A DNA stretch of 5,908 nt from Synergistaceae bacterium (GTDB taxonomy: Bacteria > Synergistota > Synergistia > Synergistales > Aminobacteriaceae). Positions 1 through 5,907 of this stretch are shown one piece after another. The position numbers and the translations under genes were made by a program. The stretch covers positions 1-5,908 of the forward strand of contig JAAYJB010000273.1 of NCBI GenBank assembly GCA_012523155.1, written 5' to 3'. The stretch's first letter is position 1; every line of letters begins with the position of its first letter. The notes under the pieces are model-generated. The model was given only the letters and a program-made list of their open reading frames with translations, ran no database searches and was not told where the DNA came from.

Positions 1-476
1 AGGATCTTCTCCTCCTGGAGGTAGGCGCACATGGTTTCCGGCCAGTGGACCCAGGGGGTGTGGATGAATTTGAAGGTGCGGTTCCCGAGGGAGAGAGTCT
101 GCCCGTCCTCCATGGCGTCGATGACGCCTTCGTCGATGTGGAGATGGTCCTGGAGCAGTTCCTTGGCCTTCGTGGAGCAGACGACACGTGCACCGGGGTA
201 TTTCTCGAGCAGGGTCGGGATGGCCCCGGAATGGTCCTGCTCCGTGTGCAGCGAGATGATGTAGTCGATCTTCTTCACATCTTCCAGCTGTTCCAGGAGC
301 ACGTATTCAAGCTCCGGGTCGGCGGTGTCGATGAGGGCGGTCTTTTCTGATCCCTCCACGAGGTATGCGTTGTAGCTCGTTCCCTCGGGGAGCGGGATGA
401 GCGAGTCGAAAAGACGGCGGTTCCAGTCCACTGCCCCCATGAGGAAGATACCGTCGCGCATGGTTCTCTTTTTCAT
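1..476 (-). CDS. FprA-family A-type flavoprotein (flavo-diiron protein), N-terminal part, cut by window edge
   Basis: The first 158 codons are visible; the gene continues past position 1. The translation begins MKKRTMRDGIFLMGAVDWN and is the metallo-beta-lactamase-like domain of a flavo-diiron protein. The diiron-site motif H77-x-E79-x-D81-H82-x-G84 is intact, and H144 in VHWPETM matches the next conserved His of the family. The remaining ligands and the C-terminal FMN-binding flavodoxin domain would lie outside the window; full family members are about 400 residues. These cytoplasmic enzymes reduce O2 to water and/or NO to N2O using electrons from rubredoxin or a similar donor, and protect anaerobes from oxidative or nitrosative stress. 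The ATG at 476 is chosen because AAAGGAGA (484-491) lies 7 nt upstream; Met6 is a less likely start. It is divergent from the methyltransferase, with 181 bp between them. The family call is secure. Preference for O2 or NO cannot be read from the sequence. Confidence 0.93.
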   Translation of the reverse strand, partial: MKKRTMRDGIFLMGAVDWNRRLFDSLIPLPEGTSYNAYLVEGSEKTALIDTADPELEYVLLEQLEDVKKIDYIISLHTEQDHSGAIPTLLEKYPGARVVCSTKAKELLQDHLHIDEGVIDAMEDGQTLSLGNRTFKFIHTPWVHWPETMCAYLQEEKI

Positions 477-561
477 TGCAGTCTCTCCTTTCACAACAAT
501 ATGTTCATCGGGTGGAAAAAATTGCTAAAATACACCCGGCATGTATCTTTGTTCTTAGTAA

Positions 562-589
562 ATTATAGACATCCGCGGCTTTTTGGCAA
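562..589 (-). promoter_or_regulatory. sigma70-type promoter of the flavo-diiron gene
   Basis: On the minus strand, TTGCCA (584-589) and a perfect TATAAT (562-567) are separated by 16 bp. Transcription would start near 555, giving a leader of about 80 nt before the ATG at 476. The rest of the 477-657 gap is AT-rich on the flavoprotein side and holds no ORF of its own. I see no equally good promoter for the plus-strand methyltransferase in this gap. Confidence 0.65.
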
Positions 590-657
590 GAGAGGGCCGG
601 GCAGGTGCCACAATTCTGGAACCTGGTCCAGTTCTCGTTTTCCAGAGGTGACGGTCC

Positions 658-1845
658 ATGATCCGTGAAGACACCATACTGCCCGCCGGCTGCAGCCCGG
701 AATGCGGAGGATGCGCGGACGGATGGTGTACTGAAGAATCGTCCATATCGAGAAAACAGTCACGGGCGGCACGAGCCCTCACCCGTTGGGAAGACCGTCT
801 CGGCGCCCTTCTATCCGTCTCCGGGGAGAAACGGTTCGGCTACCGCGGCAGGACGGCCCTCTCGGCGAGATGGACCCCCGGAGAGGGATGGCGGTTCGGA
901 ATGGAGGGAGTTCGTGCCCAGGGAGCTATAAAGATGCGCTTTCTTCGGCCGAGGCCTTTCGTCTCTCTTCTCGGCTGCCCTGTTCATTCACCCGGTGTCA
1001 GGAGAATGCTGAACCTTCTTGCTGCCTCACTGCCCCCGGATGAGCCCGAGGGATCATTTCCCCTGGCTTTTGTCTCCATATCAGGTGCCCAGTGCACCCT
1101 TATCTTCAAGGTGAAAGAAGACCCGGGAGACGAATGGTTTTTCTCCTCCCGGGGAGGCATGCCCCCCCTGTCGGAAACCATGCCTGCCGCCGGTGCCGAG
1201 GGAATCTGGATCCACCTGCATCCTGCCGCCGGAGTGCGGCTCTTTGCAAAGGGAGGGTGGAGGCTCGCGTGGGGAAAACCGAGATCGGCTGACTGCAGGG
1301 GACTCCTCTACGGCCCCGCATCCTTTTCCCAGCTTATTCCCGAACTGCACGGACACTCTCTCAACACCGCCGGAGAATATCTCCGTCCCTGTCCCGGTGA
1401 TGCCGTACTCGACCTCTACTGCGGAACCGGGGCGAGCATGGCCCTATGGGCCGCTGCAGGGGCTGCTGTCATGGGAATAGAGGCGGGCGGAGAAGCCGTG
1501 GACTGCGCCCGGCTTAATGTTCCCGAAGCAGAAGTCCTGAGGGGAACCTGTGCGGACCGTCTTCCCCAGGCGGAGAAATTCCTCCTGTCCGTTCCCCGTC
1601 GGCGGCGCATGGTGTACGCAAATCCCCCCAGAGTGGGTTTGGAGCCCCCTGTAAGGGAAGCTCTTGCGGAAAGGCTCTGTCCGGCAAGGCTCGCCTATCT
1701 TTCCTGCAGCCCGGGAACCCTCGCAAGGGACTTGGCCGTGCTTGAAAAAGGAGGGTTTACAGTGGAGCGGCTCATCCCCTATGATTTCTTTCCCCGGACC
1801 GCCGCTGTAGAAGTGCTTGCACTCCTCGAGGGTCCGGAGGGATAA
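658..1845 (+). CDS. TrmA/RlmC/RlmD-family (COG2265) class I SAM-dependent RNA (uracil-5-)-methyltransferase, TRAM-less
   Basis: This 395-residue protein belongs to the family that makes 5-methyluridine in tRNA or 23S rRNA. An N-terminal cysteine set, C12-x3-C16-x2-C19 (CSPECGGC) with C107 in GCPVHSP, resembles the [4Fe-4S] site of RlmD/RlmC. The C-terminal Rossmann domain has SAM motif I LDLYCGTG (251-258), acidic E275 ending motif II, NPPRVGL (322-328), the catalytic-Cys motif SCSPGTLARDL with C350, and a terminal FFPRTAAVEV with E386 as the likely base. There is no TRAM domain: the first Cys is at residue 12, and an in-frame TGA at 649-651 rules out a much longer N-terminus. The start is supported by GAGGTGA (645-651), 6 nt before the ATG. 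E. coli RlmC also lacks TRAM, so the length is normal for that branch. Odd points are Asn322 where the family usually has Asp (DPPR) and Ala in place of His in the HVE motif. The family is confident; the target nucleotide is unknown. Confidence 0.87.
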   Translation: MIREDTILPAGCSPECGGCADGWCTEESSISRKQSRAARALTRWEDRLGALLSVSGEKRFGYRGRTALSARWTPGEGWRFGMEGVRAQGAIKMRFLRPRPFVSLLGCPVHSPGVRRMLNLLAASLPPDEPEGSFPLAFVSISGAQCTLIFKVKEDPGDEWFFSSRGGMPPLSETMPAAGAEGIWIHLHPAAGVRLFAKGGWRLAWGKPRSADCRGLLYGPASFSQLIPELHGHSLNTAGEYLRPCPGDAVLDLYCGTGASMALWAAAGAAVMGIEAGGEAVDCARLNVPEAEVLRGTCADRLPQAEKFLLSVPRRRRMVYANPPRVGLEPPVREALAERLCPARLAYLSCSPGTLARDLAVLEKGGFTVERLIPYDFFPRTAAVEVLALLEGPEG

Positions 1846-1911
1846 AACCGAAAAAGCGGATCTCCGGACACGGTTTTCCCGGCTTGGCATAACTGCTGCC
1901 TGGTAAAGTAG

Positions 1912-1932
1912 AAGCACAGATGCTTATTTTTT
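1912..1932 (+). terminator. possible weak intrinsic terminator after the methyltransferase gene
   Basis: A 5-bp stem, AAGCA (1912-1916) with TGCTT (1921-1925) around a CAGA loop, is followed by A and six T (1927-1932), 66 nt after the methyltransferase stop. The stem is short and AT-rich, so efficiency is doubtful. A second AAGCA at 1934-1938 could pair with the same TGCTT instead. Closer to the stop, GTCCGGAG (1832-1839) can pair with CTCCGGAC (1862-1869), with only a short T run at 1874-1877. Confidence 0.35.
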
Positions 1933-1976
1933 CAAGCAACCGGAGCCGGAGTGTGTTAGAGGACTGCACGCTTCGA

Positions 1977-2005
1977 TTGCGTTCCGTGCTTCATCCCGCT
2001 ATTAT
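1977..2005 (+). promoter_or_regulatory. candidate sigma70 promoter of the D-aminoacylase gene
   Basis: TTGCGT (1977-1982) and TATTAT (2000-2005) are separated by an ideal 17 bp. Transcription would begin near 2012, giving a leader of about 73 nt before the ATG at 2085. Together with the hairpin at 1912-1932, this suggests the deacylase is transcribed separately from the methyltransferase. The 1846-2084 stretch has no supportable gene. Confidence 0.55.
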
Positions 2006-2013
2006 AAAAAACG

Positions 2014-2030
2014 AAAGCTGATGCTTTTTT
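2014..2030 (+). other. small hairpin with T run at the predicted 5' end of the D-aminoacylase transcript
   Basis: AAAGC (2014-2018) pairs with GCTTT (2023-2027) around a TGAT loop, and the T run continues to 2030. It lies within a few bases of the predicted transcription start. It could be a 5'-end stabilising stem, a weak attenuator, or chance in AT-rich DNA. Confidence 0.3.
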
Positions 2031-2070
2031 GCATTTTATCAAAGACATTTTCAAAGATGACCATAAAAAG

Positions 2071-2078
2071 AAGAGGTG
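2071..2078 (+). promoter_or_regulatory. ribosome binding site that decides the D-aminoacylase start
   Basis: AAGAGGTG ends 6 nt before the ATG at 2085. An in-frame GTG at 2076-2078 would give three extra residues, but it is itself part of this Shine-Dalgarno sequence, so the ATG at 2085 is the better start. Confidence 0.75.
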
Positions 2079-2084
2079 CTTTCA

Positions 2085-3671
2085 ATGCTGGATCTTGCTT
2101 TAAGGAACGGCCGTGTTCTGGACGGAACAGGGGCCCCGTGGTTCAGGGCAGATGTGGGGATATCAGGCGGTAAGATAGTTCGAGTGGCAAAAAGGATCGA
2201 CGAAGAAGCATTTCAGTCTTTTGACCTGGAAGGGCAGATGATTTGTCCGGGGTTTATCGACATGCACACCCACTCTGACCTTCGCCTTTTTTCCACACCC
2301 GAAGAAGATGCCAAGATCATGCAGGGCATTACCACCGCAGTGCTGGGCCAGGATGGACTCTCCGTGGCGCCTCTTTCGCCCGGGGAAATACCTATGATGA
2401 AACAGAGGCTTGCGGGCCTTGACGGCTCCTGGGAGGAATGGAACTGGAGCACTATGGATGAATACCTCTCGGCAATCGACAGGGCTCAGCCTGCAACGAA
2501 CTCCGCAATGCTTGTACCTCACGGGGCAGTGCGGGCTTCCGTTGTGGGCTGGCAGAACAGGCCGGCAACTGACGACGAGATCCGCGAGATGGTCCGCATC
2601 ACGGGAAGGGCAATGGAAGAAGGAGCCTTCGGTTTCTCGACAGGTCTTATATATCCGCCCTGTCTTTATGCGGAAGAGAAGGAATTCGTAGCCCTGGCCG
2701 GGGAGGCTGCGGCCTGGGGAGGATTTTTCGTCGTCCACATGAGAAACGAGCAGGACTATATCGAAGATGCCCTGAACGAGGTAATCACTATTTGCACGAA
2801 AGCGGGGTGCCCGCTGCATATTTCGCATCTCAAGATCGCGGGGAAGAAGAACTGGGGGAGAGCGGGACGCGTTTTGCAGCTTCTCGACAACGCACGGAGC
2901 AAGGGACTCGAAGTTACCTTCGACCAGTACCCCTACACCGCGGGGAGTACCATGCTCGATGCCCTTATTCCACCGGTTTTCCACGCGGATGGCCAGAAGA
3001 AGATGCTTGAATATATCGGTGATCCATCAGTCAGGCAAAAGGTACGGGAAATGACGGATGGAACAGACGGCGCTCCATGGGAGAACTGGGTGGGTTCCTG
3101 CGGTTGGGAAGGTATCCTCATAAATTCCGTCGGTTCGGAAAAAAACCGTTGGGTGGAAGGAAAAAACATGGCGGAGATTGCCGCGGCATCCTCCAGGGAT
3201 CCCGTGGATGCCCTCTGCGATCTTCTGGTTGAGGAATCCGGCACTGCGACGATGACCCAGTTCTACGGATGCGAGGAGGACGTGGAAACAATAATGAGCC
3301 ATGAATCCATGCTCTTCTGTTCTGACAGCATCGTGGGAGGAAAGCCGCACCCAAGGGCTTACGGTTCGACTGCCCGGATCCTCGGCCGCTATGTAAGGGA
3401 GAGAGGAACACTCAGCCTGGCGCAGGCGGTGCGCAGGATGACTTCAGGTCCCGCCGCCCGGCTGGGGCTCCAGGACAGGGGAATTGTCAGGGAAGGAATG
3501 AAAGCCGACCTGGTGGCCTTTGATCCTGCGGCAGTTGGCGACAGAGGGACGTACCAGGATCCTGTCAGTTACCCTGCAGGCTTCTCCATGACGGTCGTTT
3601 CCGGGCACGTCGCCATGATCGACGGAGAGCTCACCGGGGCCAGGGCCGGAGGGGCGCTCCGAAGGCGCTGA
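2085..3671 (+). CDS. N-acyl-D-amino-acid deacylase (D-aminoacylase), amidohydrolase superfamily
   Basis: This 528-residue cytoplasmic zinc-type hydrolase is predicted to cleave N-acyl-D-amino acids into a carboxylate and a free D-amino acid. The N-terminal composite beta part (RNGRVLDGTG, 7-16) leads into the barrel motif GFIDMHTHSDL, with metal ligands H61 and H63. Further likely ligands are H218 (VVHMRNE), H247 (ISHLK) and D414 (FCSDS). The end carries family signatures: KPHPRAYGS (420-428), an RMTSGPAARLGL stretch (451-462), GMKADLVAFDP (471-481) and a terminal GELTGARAGGALRRR. D90, in GQDGLSVAP, sits 27 residues after H63, exactly where classical D-aminoacylases have the metal-bridging Cys (NCG). 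Length is slightly above the usual 480-500 residues. No signal peptide is seen. The gene appears monocistronic and converges on uxuA. Substrate (D-Asp, D-Glu or neutral acyl amino acids) cannot be assigned. A dihydropyrimidinase-like or other amidohydrolase role is less likely given the whole-length family motifs. Confidence 0.88.
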   Translation: MLDLALRNGRVLDGTGAPWFRADVGISGGKIVRVAKRIDEEAFQSFDLEGQMICPGFIDMHTHSDLRLFSTPEEDAKIMQGITTAVLGQDGLSVAPLSPGEIPMMKQRLAGLDGSWEEWNWSTMDEYLSAIDRAQPATNSAMLVPHGAVRASVVGWQNRPATDDEIREMVRITGRAMEEGAFGFSTGLIYPPCLYAEEKEFVALAGEAAAWGGFFVVHMRNEQDYIEDALNEVITICTKAGCPLHISHLKIAGKKNWGRAGRVLQLLDNARSKGLEVTFDQYPYTAGSTMLDALIPPVFHADGQKKMLEYIGDPSVRQKVREMTDGTDGAPWENWVGSCGWEGILINSVGSEKNRWVEGKNMAEIAAASSRDPVDALCDLLVEESGTATMTQFYGCEEDVETIMSHESMLFCSDSIVGGKPHPRAYGSTARILGRYVRERGTLSLAQAVRRMTSGPAARLGLQDRGIVREGMKADLVAFDPAAVGDRGTYQDPVSYPAGFSMTVVSGHVAMIDGELTGARAGGALRRR

Positions 3672-3693
3672 AACAACAGACCTATAGAGAAAT

Positions 3694-3727
3694 AAAAGCT
3701 GCGCGGCATACACCGCGCAGCTTTTTT
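3694..3727. terminator. strong bidirectional intrinsic terminator between the converging deacylase and uxuA genes
   Basis: A perfect 13-bp inverted repeat, 3694-3706 with 3713-3725, surrounds a 6-nt loop (CATACA). The 9-bp core GCTGCGCGG is nearly all G/C. It is flanked by four A on the left and six T on the right, so it gives a U tract on both strands. It starts 22 nt after the deacylase stop and serves uxuA from the other side. The remaining 3728-3810 stretch holds only a weak imperfect repeat (GAAGAC 3769-3774 / GTCTTC 3785-3790). Confidence 0.93.
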
Positions 3728-3810
3728 CGGCCGGTATGTGGCGCGAGCCGTCCGGGAAATTATCCGGGGAAGACTGTGTCGACTGTCTTCTCCGCCTTGT
3801 TTTTTGGGGT

Positions 3811-4896
3811 TCAGTCGCGGTAGTCCTTCTCCACCCGCTGCATCATTGCCCTGATATACCCGAGGGCATAGGCCATGCCCACGTGCCAGGGTGCAGGGCT
3901 CGACACAAGGGGTGAATGGTCGGGGATGACCGCGCCCCGGAAGTCGTTCCGGCGGAGGATCTTCAGCACCCGGTAGATATCGATGTCCCCCTCGTCGATG
4001 AAGGTCTCCCGGTAGCGCGGGACCCGGCCTTCCACATTCCTCAGGTGGATGTACCCTATGGCGTTCTGCTTCGCGTAGCTTTCAATGGCCTCGTAGAAAT
4101 TCCAGCCGTTCATCTCCGCCAGTGTCCCCACGCAGAGCTCAAGGGTGTTGCTGTGGCTCTTCTTCAGGTCGAGGAGCCTTTGGTAGAGCTCGGGCCGCCA
4201 GACGAGCCTGGGTGTTCCCCTGAGCGTGGCGAAGGGGGGATCGTCCGGGTGGGCTGCCAACTTCACGCTCGACTCCTCTGCAACGGGCAGCAGCTCCTCG
4301 AGGAACCACGCGAACCGTTTCCAGAGCTCCTCGGAGGTGATTTGCGAGGCAGAGTTGACTTCCTTCGGTGCTTCGGGGTCGTAGAACATGTTCCAGACCA
4401 TGCCCCGGGGGAGGGGGAGATCGTCATTGCCGTCCACGCCAACCGATTCGGCGCCGCCCCTGGCGAAGGGGCCGCTGATCCTGGATGCCACTCCGGCGAG
4501 GCTGAAATTATACCCCATGACGGGAATGCCGGCCCTGCCGATGTTCCGGATGAGCCGCTTGAGCCCCTCCATCTGCTCGACCTTTTTCGGGCCGTCGAGG
4601 AGAACATCGTACCAGAAGCCCGGATCGAAGTTCTCTATGGCCTCGAGGACCAGCCCCGCGTCCTCTATGGATTTTCTGATGTCACTGAGTTCCCCGTAGC
4701 TCCACACGTCCCTGTTCCGGGTGACGCCCCATCCGTCGGCGTCACCCACGGGCTGATTATCCCCCGTAACGGGATCTTTCTCCCTGTGGAAGTAGTCCAC
4801 GAGGTGAATTACCAGGTGAGTGCAGCCCAGCTGTTTTGCGTAAAGGAAGTTTTCCCTGGTGAGATGATGCCTGTAGAACACCATTGCAAGTTTCAT
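3811..4896 (-). CDS. uxuA: mannonate dehydratase family protein (UxuA)
   Basis: This 361-residue TIM-barrel protein belongs to the UxuA family, which dehydrates D-mannonate to 2-dehydro-3-deoxy-D-gluconate in hexuronate breakdown. Recognisable blocks are LEAIENFDPGFWYDVLLDGP (84-103), the IRNIGRAGIPVMGYNFS stretch (116-132), RGGAESVG (146-153), AAHPDDPP (214-221), LCVGTLAEM (254-262), YIHLRNV (282-288), FIDEGDIDIYRVLK (299-312) and IPDHSP (324-329). C255, H284, D326 and H327 are the expected metal-site or catalytic residues. Length matches the shorter Gram-positive type (about 360) rather than E. coli (394). The start is supported by GGGAGG (4905-4910 on the minus strand), 8 nt upstream. It follows the GntR/FCD regulator gene by 135 bp in the same direction, which fits sugar-acid control. 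The N-terminus (FYRHHLTRENFLYA) and the PDHSP ending differ from textbook UxuA as I recall it, so a related aldonate could be the substrate. No kinase, aldolase or uronate isomerase gene is within the window. Confidence 0.87.
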   Translation of the reverse strand: MKLAMVFYRHHLTRENFLYAKQLGCTHLVIHLVDYFHREKDPVTGDNQPVGDADGWGVTRNRDVWSYGELSDIRKSIEDAGLVLEAIENFDPGFWYDVLLDGPKKVEQMEGLKRLIRNIGRAGIPVMGYNFSLAGVASRISGPFARGGAESVGVDGNDDLPLPRGMVWNMFYDPEAPKEVNSASQITSEELWKRFAWFLEELLPVAEESSVKLAAHPDDPPFATLRGTPRLVWRPELYQRLLDLKKSHSNTLELCVGTLAEMNGWNFYEAIESYAKQNAIGYIHLRNVEGRVPRYRETFIDEGDIDIYRVLKILRRNDFRGAVIPDHSPLVSSPAPWHVGMAYALGYIRAMMQRVEKDYRD

Positions 4897-4931
4897 CGGT
4901 CCGGCCTCCCTCTCTCCGTGTCAGATAAGAA

Positions 4932-4956
4932 ATTACAGCAAGTACATCCCCGGTAC
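4932..4956 (-). promoter_or_regulatory. candidate extended -10 promoter and operator palindrome upstream of uxuA
   Basis: On the minus strand, TGC-TGTAAT (4932-4940) is an extended -10 element (5 of 6 matches plus TGn) with no good -35. Immediately upstream, in the usual spacer, GTAC (4942-4945) and GTAC (4953-4956) form an inverted pair with a 7-bp spacer. Such a placement fits a repressor site, possibly for the adjacent GntR protein. Transcription from here would leave a leader of about 30 nt. The alternative is simple co-transcription from the gntR promoter. Confidence 0.3.
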
Positions 4957-5031
4957 ACGATTTCCGGCATGATGGCGTCAATGGAAGGAAATACTTGCCG
5001 GTCTTTTTTCCCTGAATGCATCCACGTTCCG

Positions 5032-5796
5032 TCACGCTTCCTGTACAGTTGCTTCAGTTGCTTCAGTTGCTTCAGTTCCTGCTGTATCGGTATCCCGGGG
5101 AGTTCCGCTTTTCATGATGTACTCGGGGAATTTTTCCCGAAGATGTTCCGACTCGCCCAAAATCTTGTTCAGGTGCATGGAAAGCCAGTGAAGAGCATCA
5201 TGGCTGTCACCGTGCCTGCATGCCGAGAGGATCGCCCTGTGCTCCACGAGAACTTTTCCGAAATCGAGGTAGTTCTTCAGGCTGAGATATCGGAGTCGCT
5301 TGTACTGGGCGCTGAAATGATCTATGAAACTCCAGGTCCTGGCCTTTCTGCAGGCGAGAAAGAACTCCCTGTGAAAGAAGTCGTCAGACTCAACGAAGCC
5401 GTCCACATCCCTGTCTGCGATGGTCTGTTCCTGGGTGTCGAGGATGGAGTCCATGGCGGAGAGGGTCTTTTCGTCAGGAGGAGAGGAAATAAAAAGGGAA
5501 AGAACGGTGCTTTCAACACAGAAGCGGGTAAACCGGACTTCCTCTATCTGCTCCATGTCCATGAGAGAGATGTAGGTCCCCCTCTGGGGGCGGATCTCGA
5601 GAAGCCCCTCAGCCTGGAGCTTGATGAAGGCTTCACGTACGGGGGTCTTGCTGATGTTCATCCTTCCCGCGATATCCTTCTCGCTGAGCCGTCGTCCGGG
5701 GAGAAGCCGCCAGTTCAGTATGTCCCGGCGCAGAGCAAGATATACCTGCCGTGTGACCCCGTCCTTGAGCTCGCTCATGTCGAAATAGGAAAGCAT
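5032..5796 (-). CDS. GntR-family transcriptional regulator, FCD (FadR-type) subfamily
   Basis: This 254-residue DNA-binding protein has an N-terminal winged helix-turn-helix (about 10-77), with GRRLSEKDIAGRMNISKTPV (35-54) followed by REAFIKLQAEGLLEIRPQRG and TYIS, the classic GntR signature. An all-helical FCD ligand-binding domain follows (about 84-215). The FCD metal-site pattern is complete: D138-x3-H142, H186 (EHRAIL) and H208 (SMHL). Family members sense small carboxylates such as sugar acids, usually as dimeric repressors. The gene lies directly upstream of uxuA, same strand, so an aldonate or uronate effector is the natural inference. The ATG at 5796 is preferred: AAAGGGA (5805-5811) is 8 nt from it but only 2 nt from a possible TTG start at 5802. 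The C-terminal tail after about residue 230 is low-complexity (TEATEATEAT) and encoded by a 9-bp tandem repeat. It probably regulates itself, uxuA and genes beyond the right edge. Confidence 0.92.
   Translation of the reverse strand: MLSYFDMSELKDGVTRQVYLALRRDILNWRLLPGRRLSEKDIAGRMNISKTPVREAFIKLQAEGLLEIRPQRGTYISLMDMEQIEEVRFTRFCVESTVLSLFISSPPDEKTLSAMDSILDTQEQTIADRDVDGFVESDDFFHREFFLACRKARTWSFIDHFSAQYKRLRYLSLKNYLDFGKVLVEHRAILSACRHGDSHDALHWLSMHLNKILGESEHLREKFPEYIMKSGTPRDTDTAGTEATEATEATVQEA
5046..5077. repeat. 9-bp tandem repeat within the 3' end of gntR
   Basis: CAGTTGCTT occurs three times in perfect tandem (5046-5072), followed by a partial CAGTT (5073-5077). On the coding strand it encodes Thr-Glu-Ala units, residues 241-250 of the regulator. 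Because the unit is a multiple of three, copy-number change would not shift the reading frame. Confidence 0.95.
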
Positions 5797-5867
5797 CGGC
5801 AACGTCCCTTTCTCAGAAGGTCTTCACCAAAAAGCAGGGGCAAAAAGAGTGGAACGAAGTGTCAACT

Positions 5868-5888
5868 GATATATTAGTATCTTAAGAT
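5868..5888. promoter_or_regulatory. candidate operator: nested palindromes over the gntR -10 and start site
   Basis: ATCTTAAGAT (5879-5888) is a perfect 10-bp palindrome containing the -10 hexamer. It overlaps a second dyad, GATA (5868-5871) with TATC (5878-5881), spanning the predicted start site. Position and symmetry fit autorepression by the FCD regulator encoded just downstream. No known consensus is matched closely enough to name the binding protein. Confidence 0.4.
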
Positions 5889-5907
5889 TTTTCCGTTTAT
5901 TTGTCAA
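5879..5907 (-). promoter_or_regulatory. sigma70 promoter of gntR (and probably uxuA)
   Basis: On the minus strand, a perfect TTGACA (5902-5907) and TAAGAT (5879-5884) are separated by exactly 17 bp. Transcription would start near 5872, with a leader of about 75 nt to the ATG at 5796. Confidence 0.7.

Noticed and set aside
45..350. Plus-strand ORF over the left edge
   Set aside because: It is antisense to the flavo-diiron coding region, whose diiron-site motif is unmistakable.
616..631. Inverted repeat CTGGA-N6-TCCAG upstream of the methyltransferase gene
   Set aside because: The arms are only 5 bp and no promoter was found around it on the plus strand, so an operator call is not supportable.
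1444..1917. Minus-strand 157-codon ORF with its start in the intergenic region
   Set aside because: It is mostly antisense to the conserved methyltransferase C-terminus, with no domain signature. I saw no convincing reason to call it a gene.
2163..2984. Minus-strand 273-codon ORF
   Set aside because: It is a shadow of the D-aminoacylase gene; it has no recognisable motif.
2076..3671. GTG start at 2076 for the deacylase
   Set aside because: The GTG lies inside the Shine-Dalgarno sequence that serves the ATG at 2085.
3769..3790. GAAGAC/GTCTTC hairpin as a second uxuA terminator
   Set aside because: The stem is short and no T tract follows on the minus strand. The strong terminator at 3694-3727 already explains termination.
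3916..5877. Long plus-strand ORF (653 codons) as a gene
   Set aside because: It mirrors uxuA and gntR codon for codon, has no good ribosome binding site that I can see, no recognisable domain, and a composition expected of antisense to GC-rich genes. The minus-strand proteins carry full family motifs.
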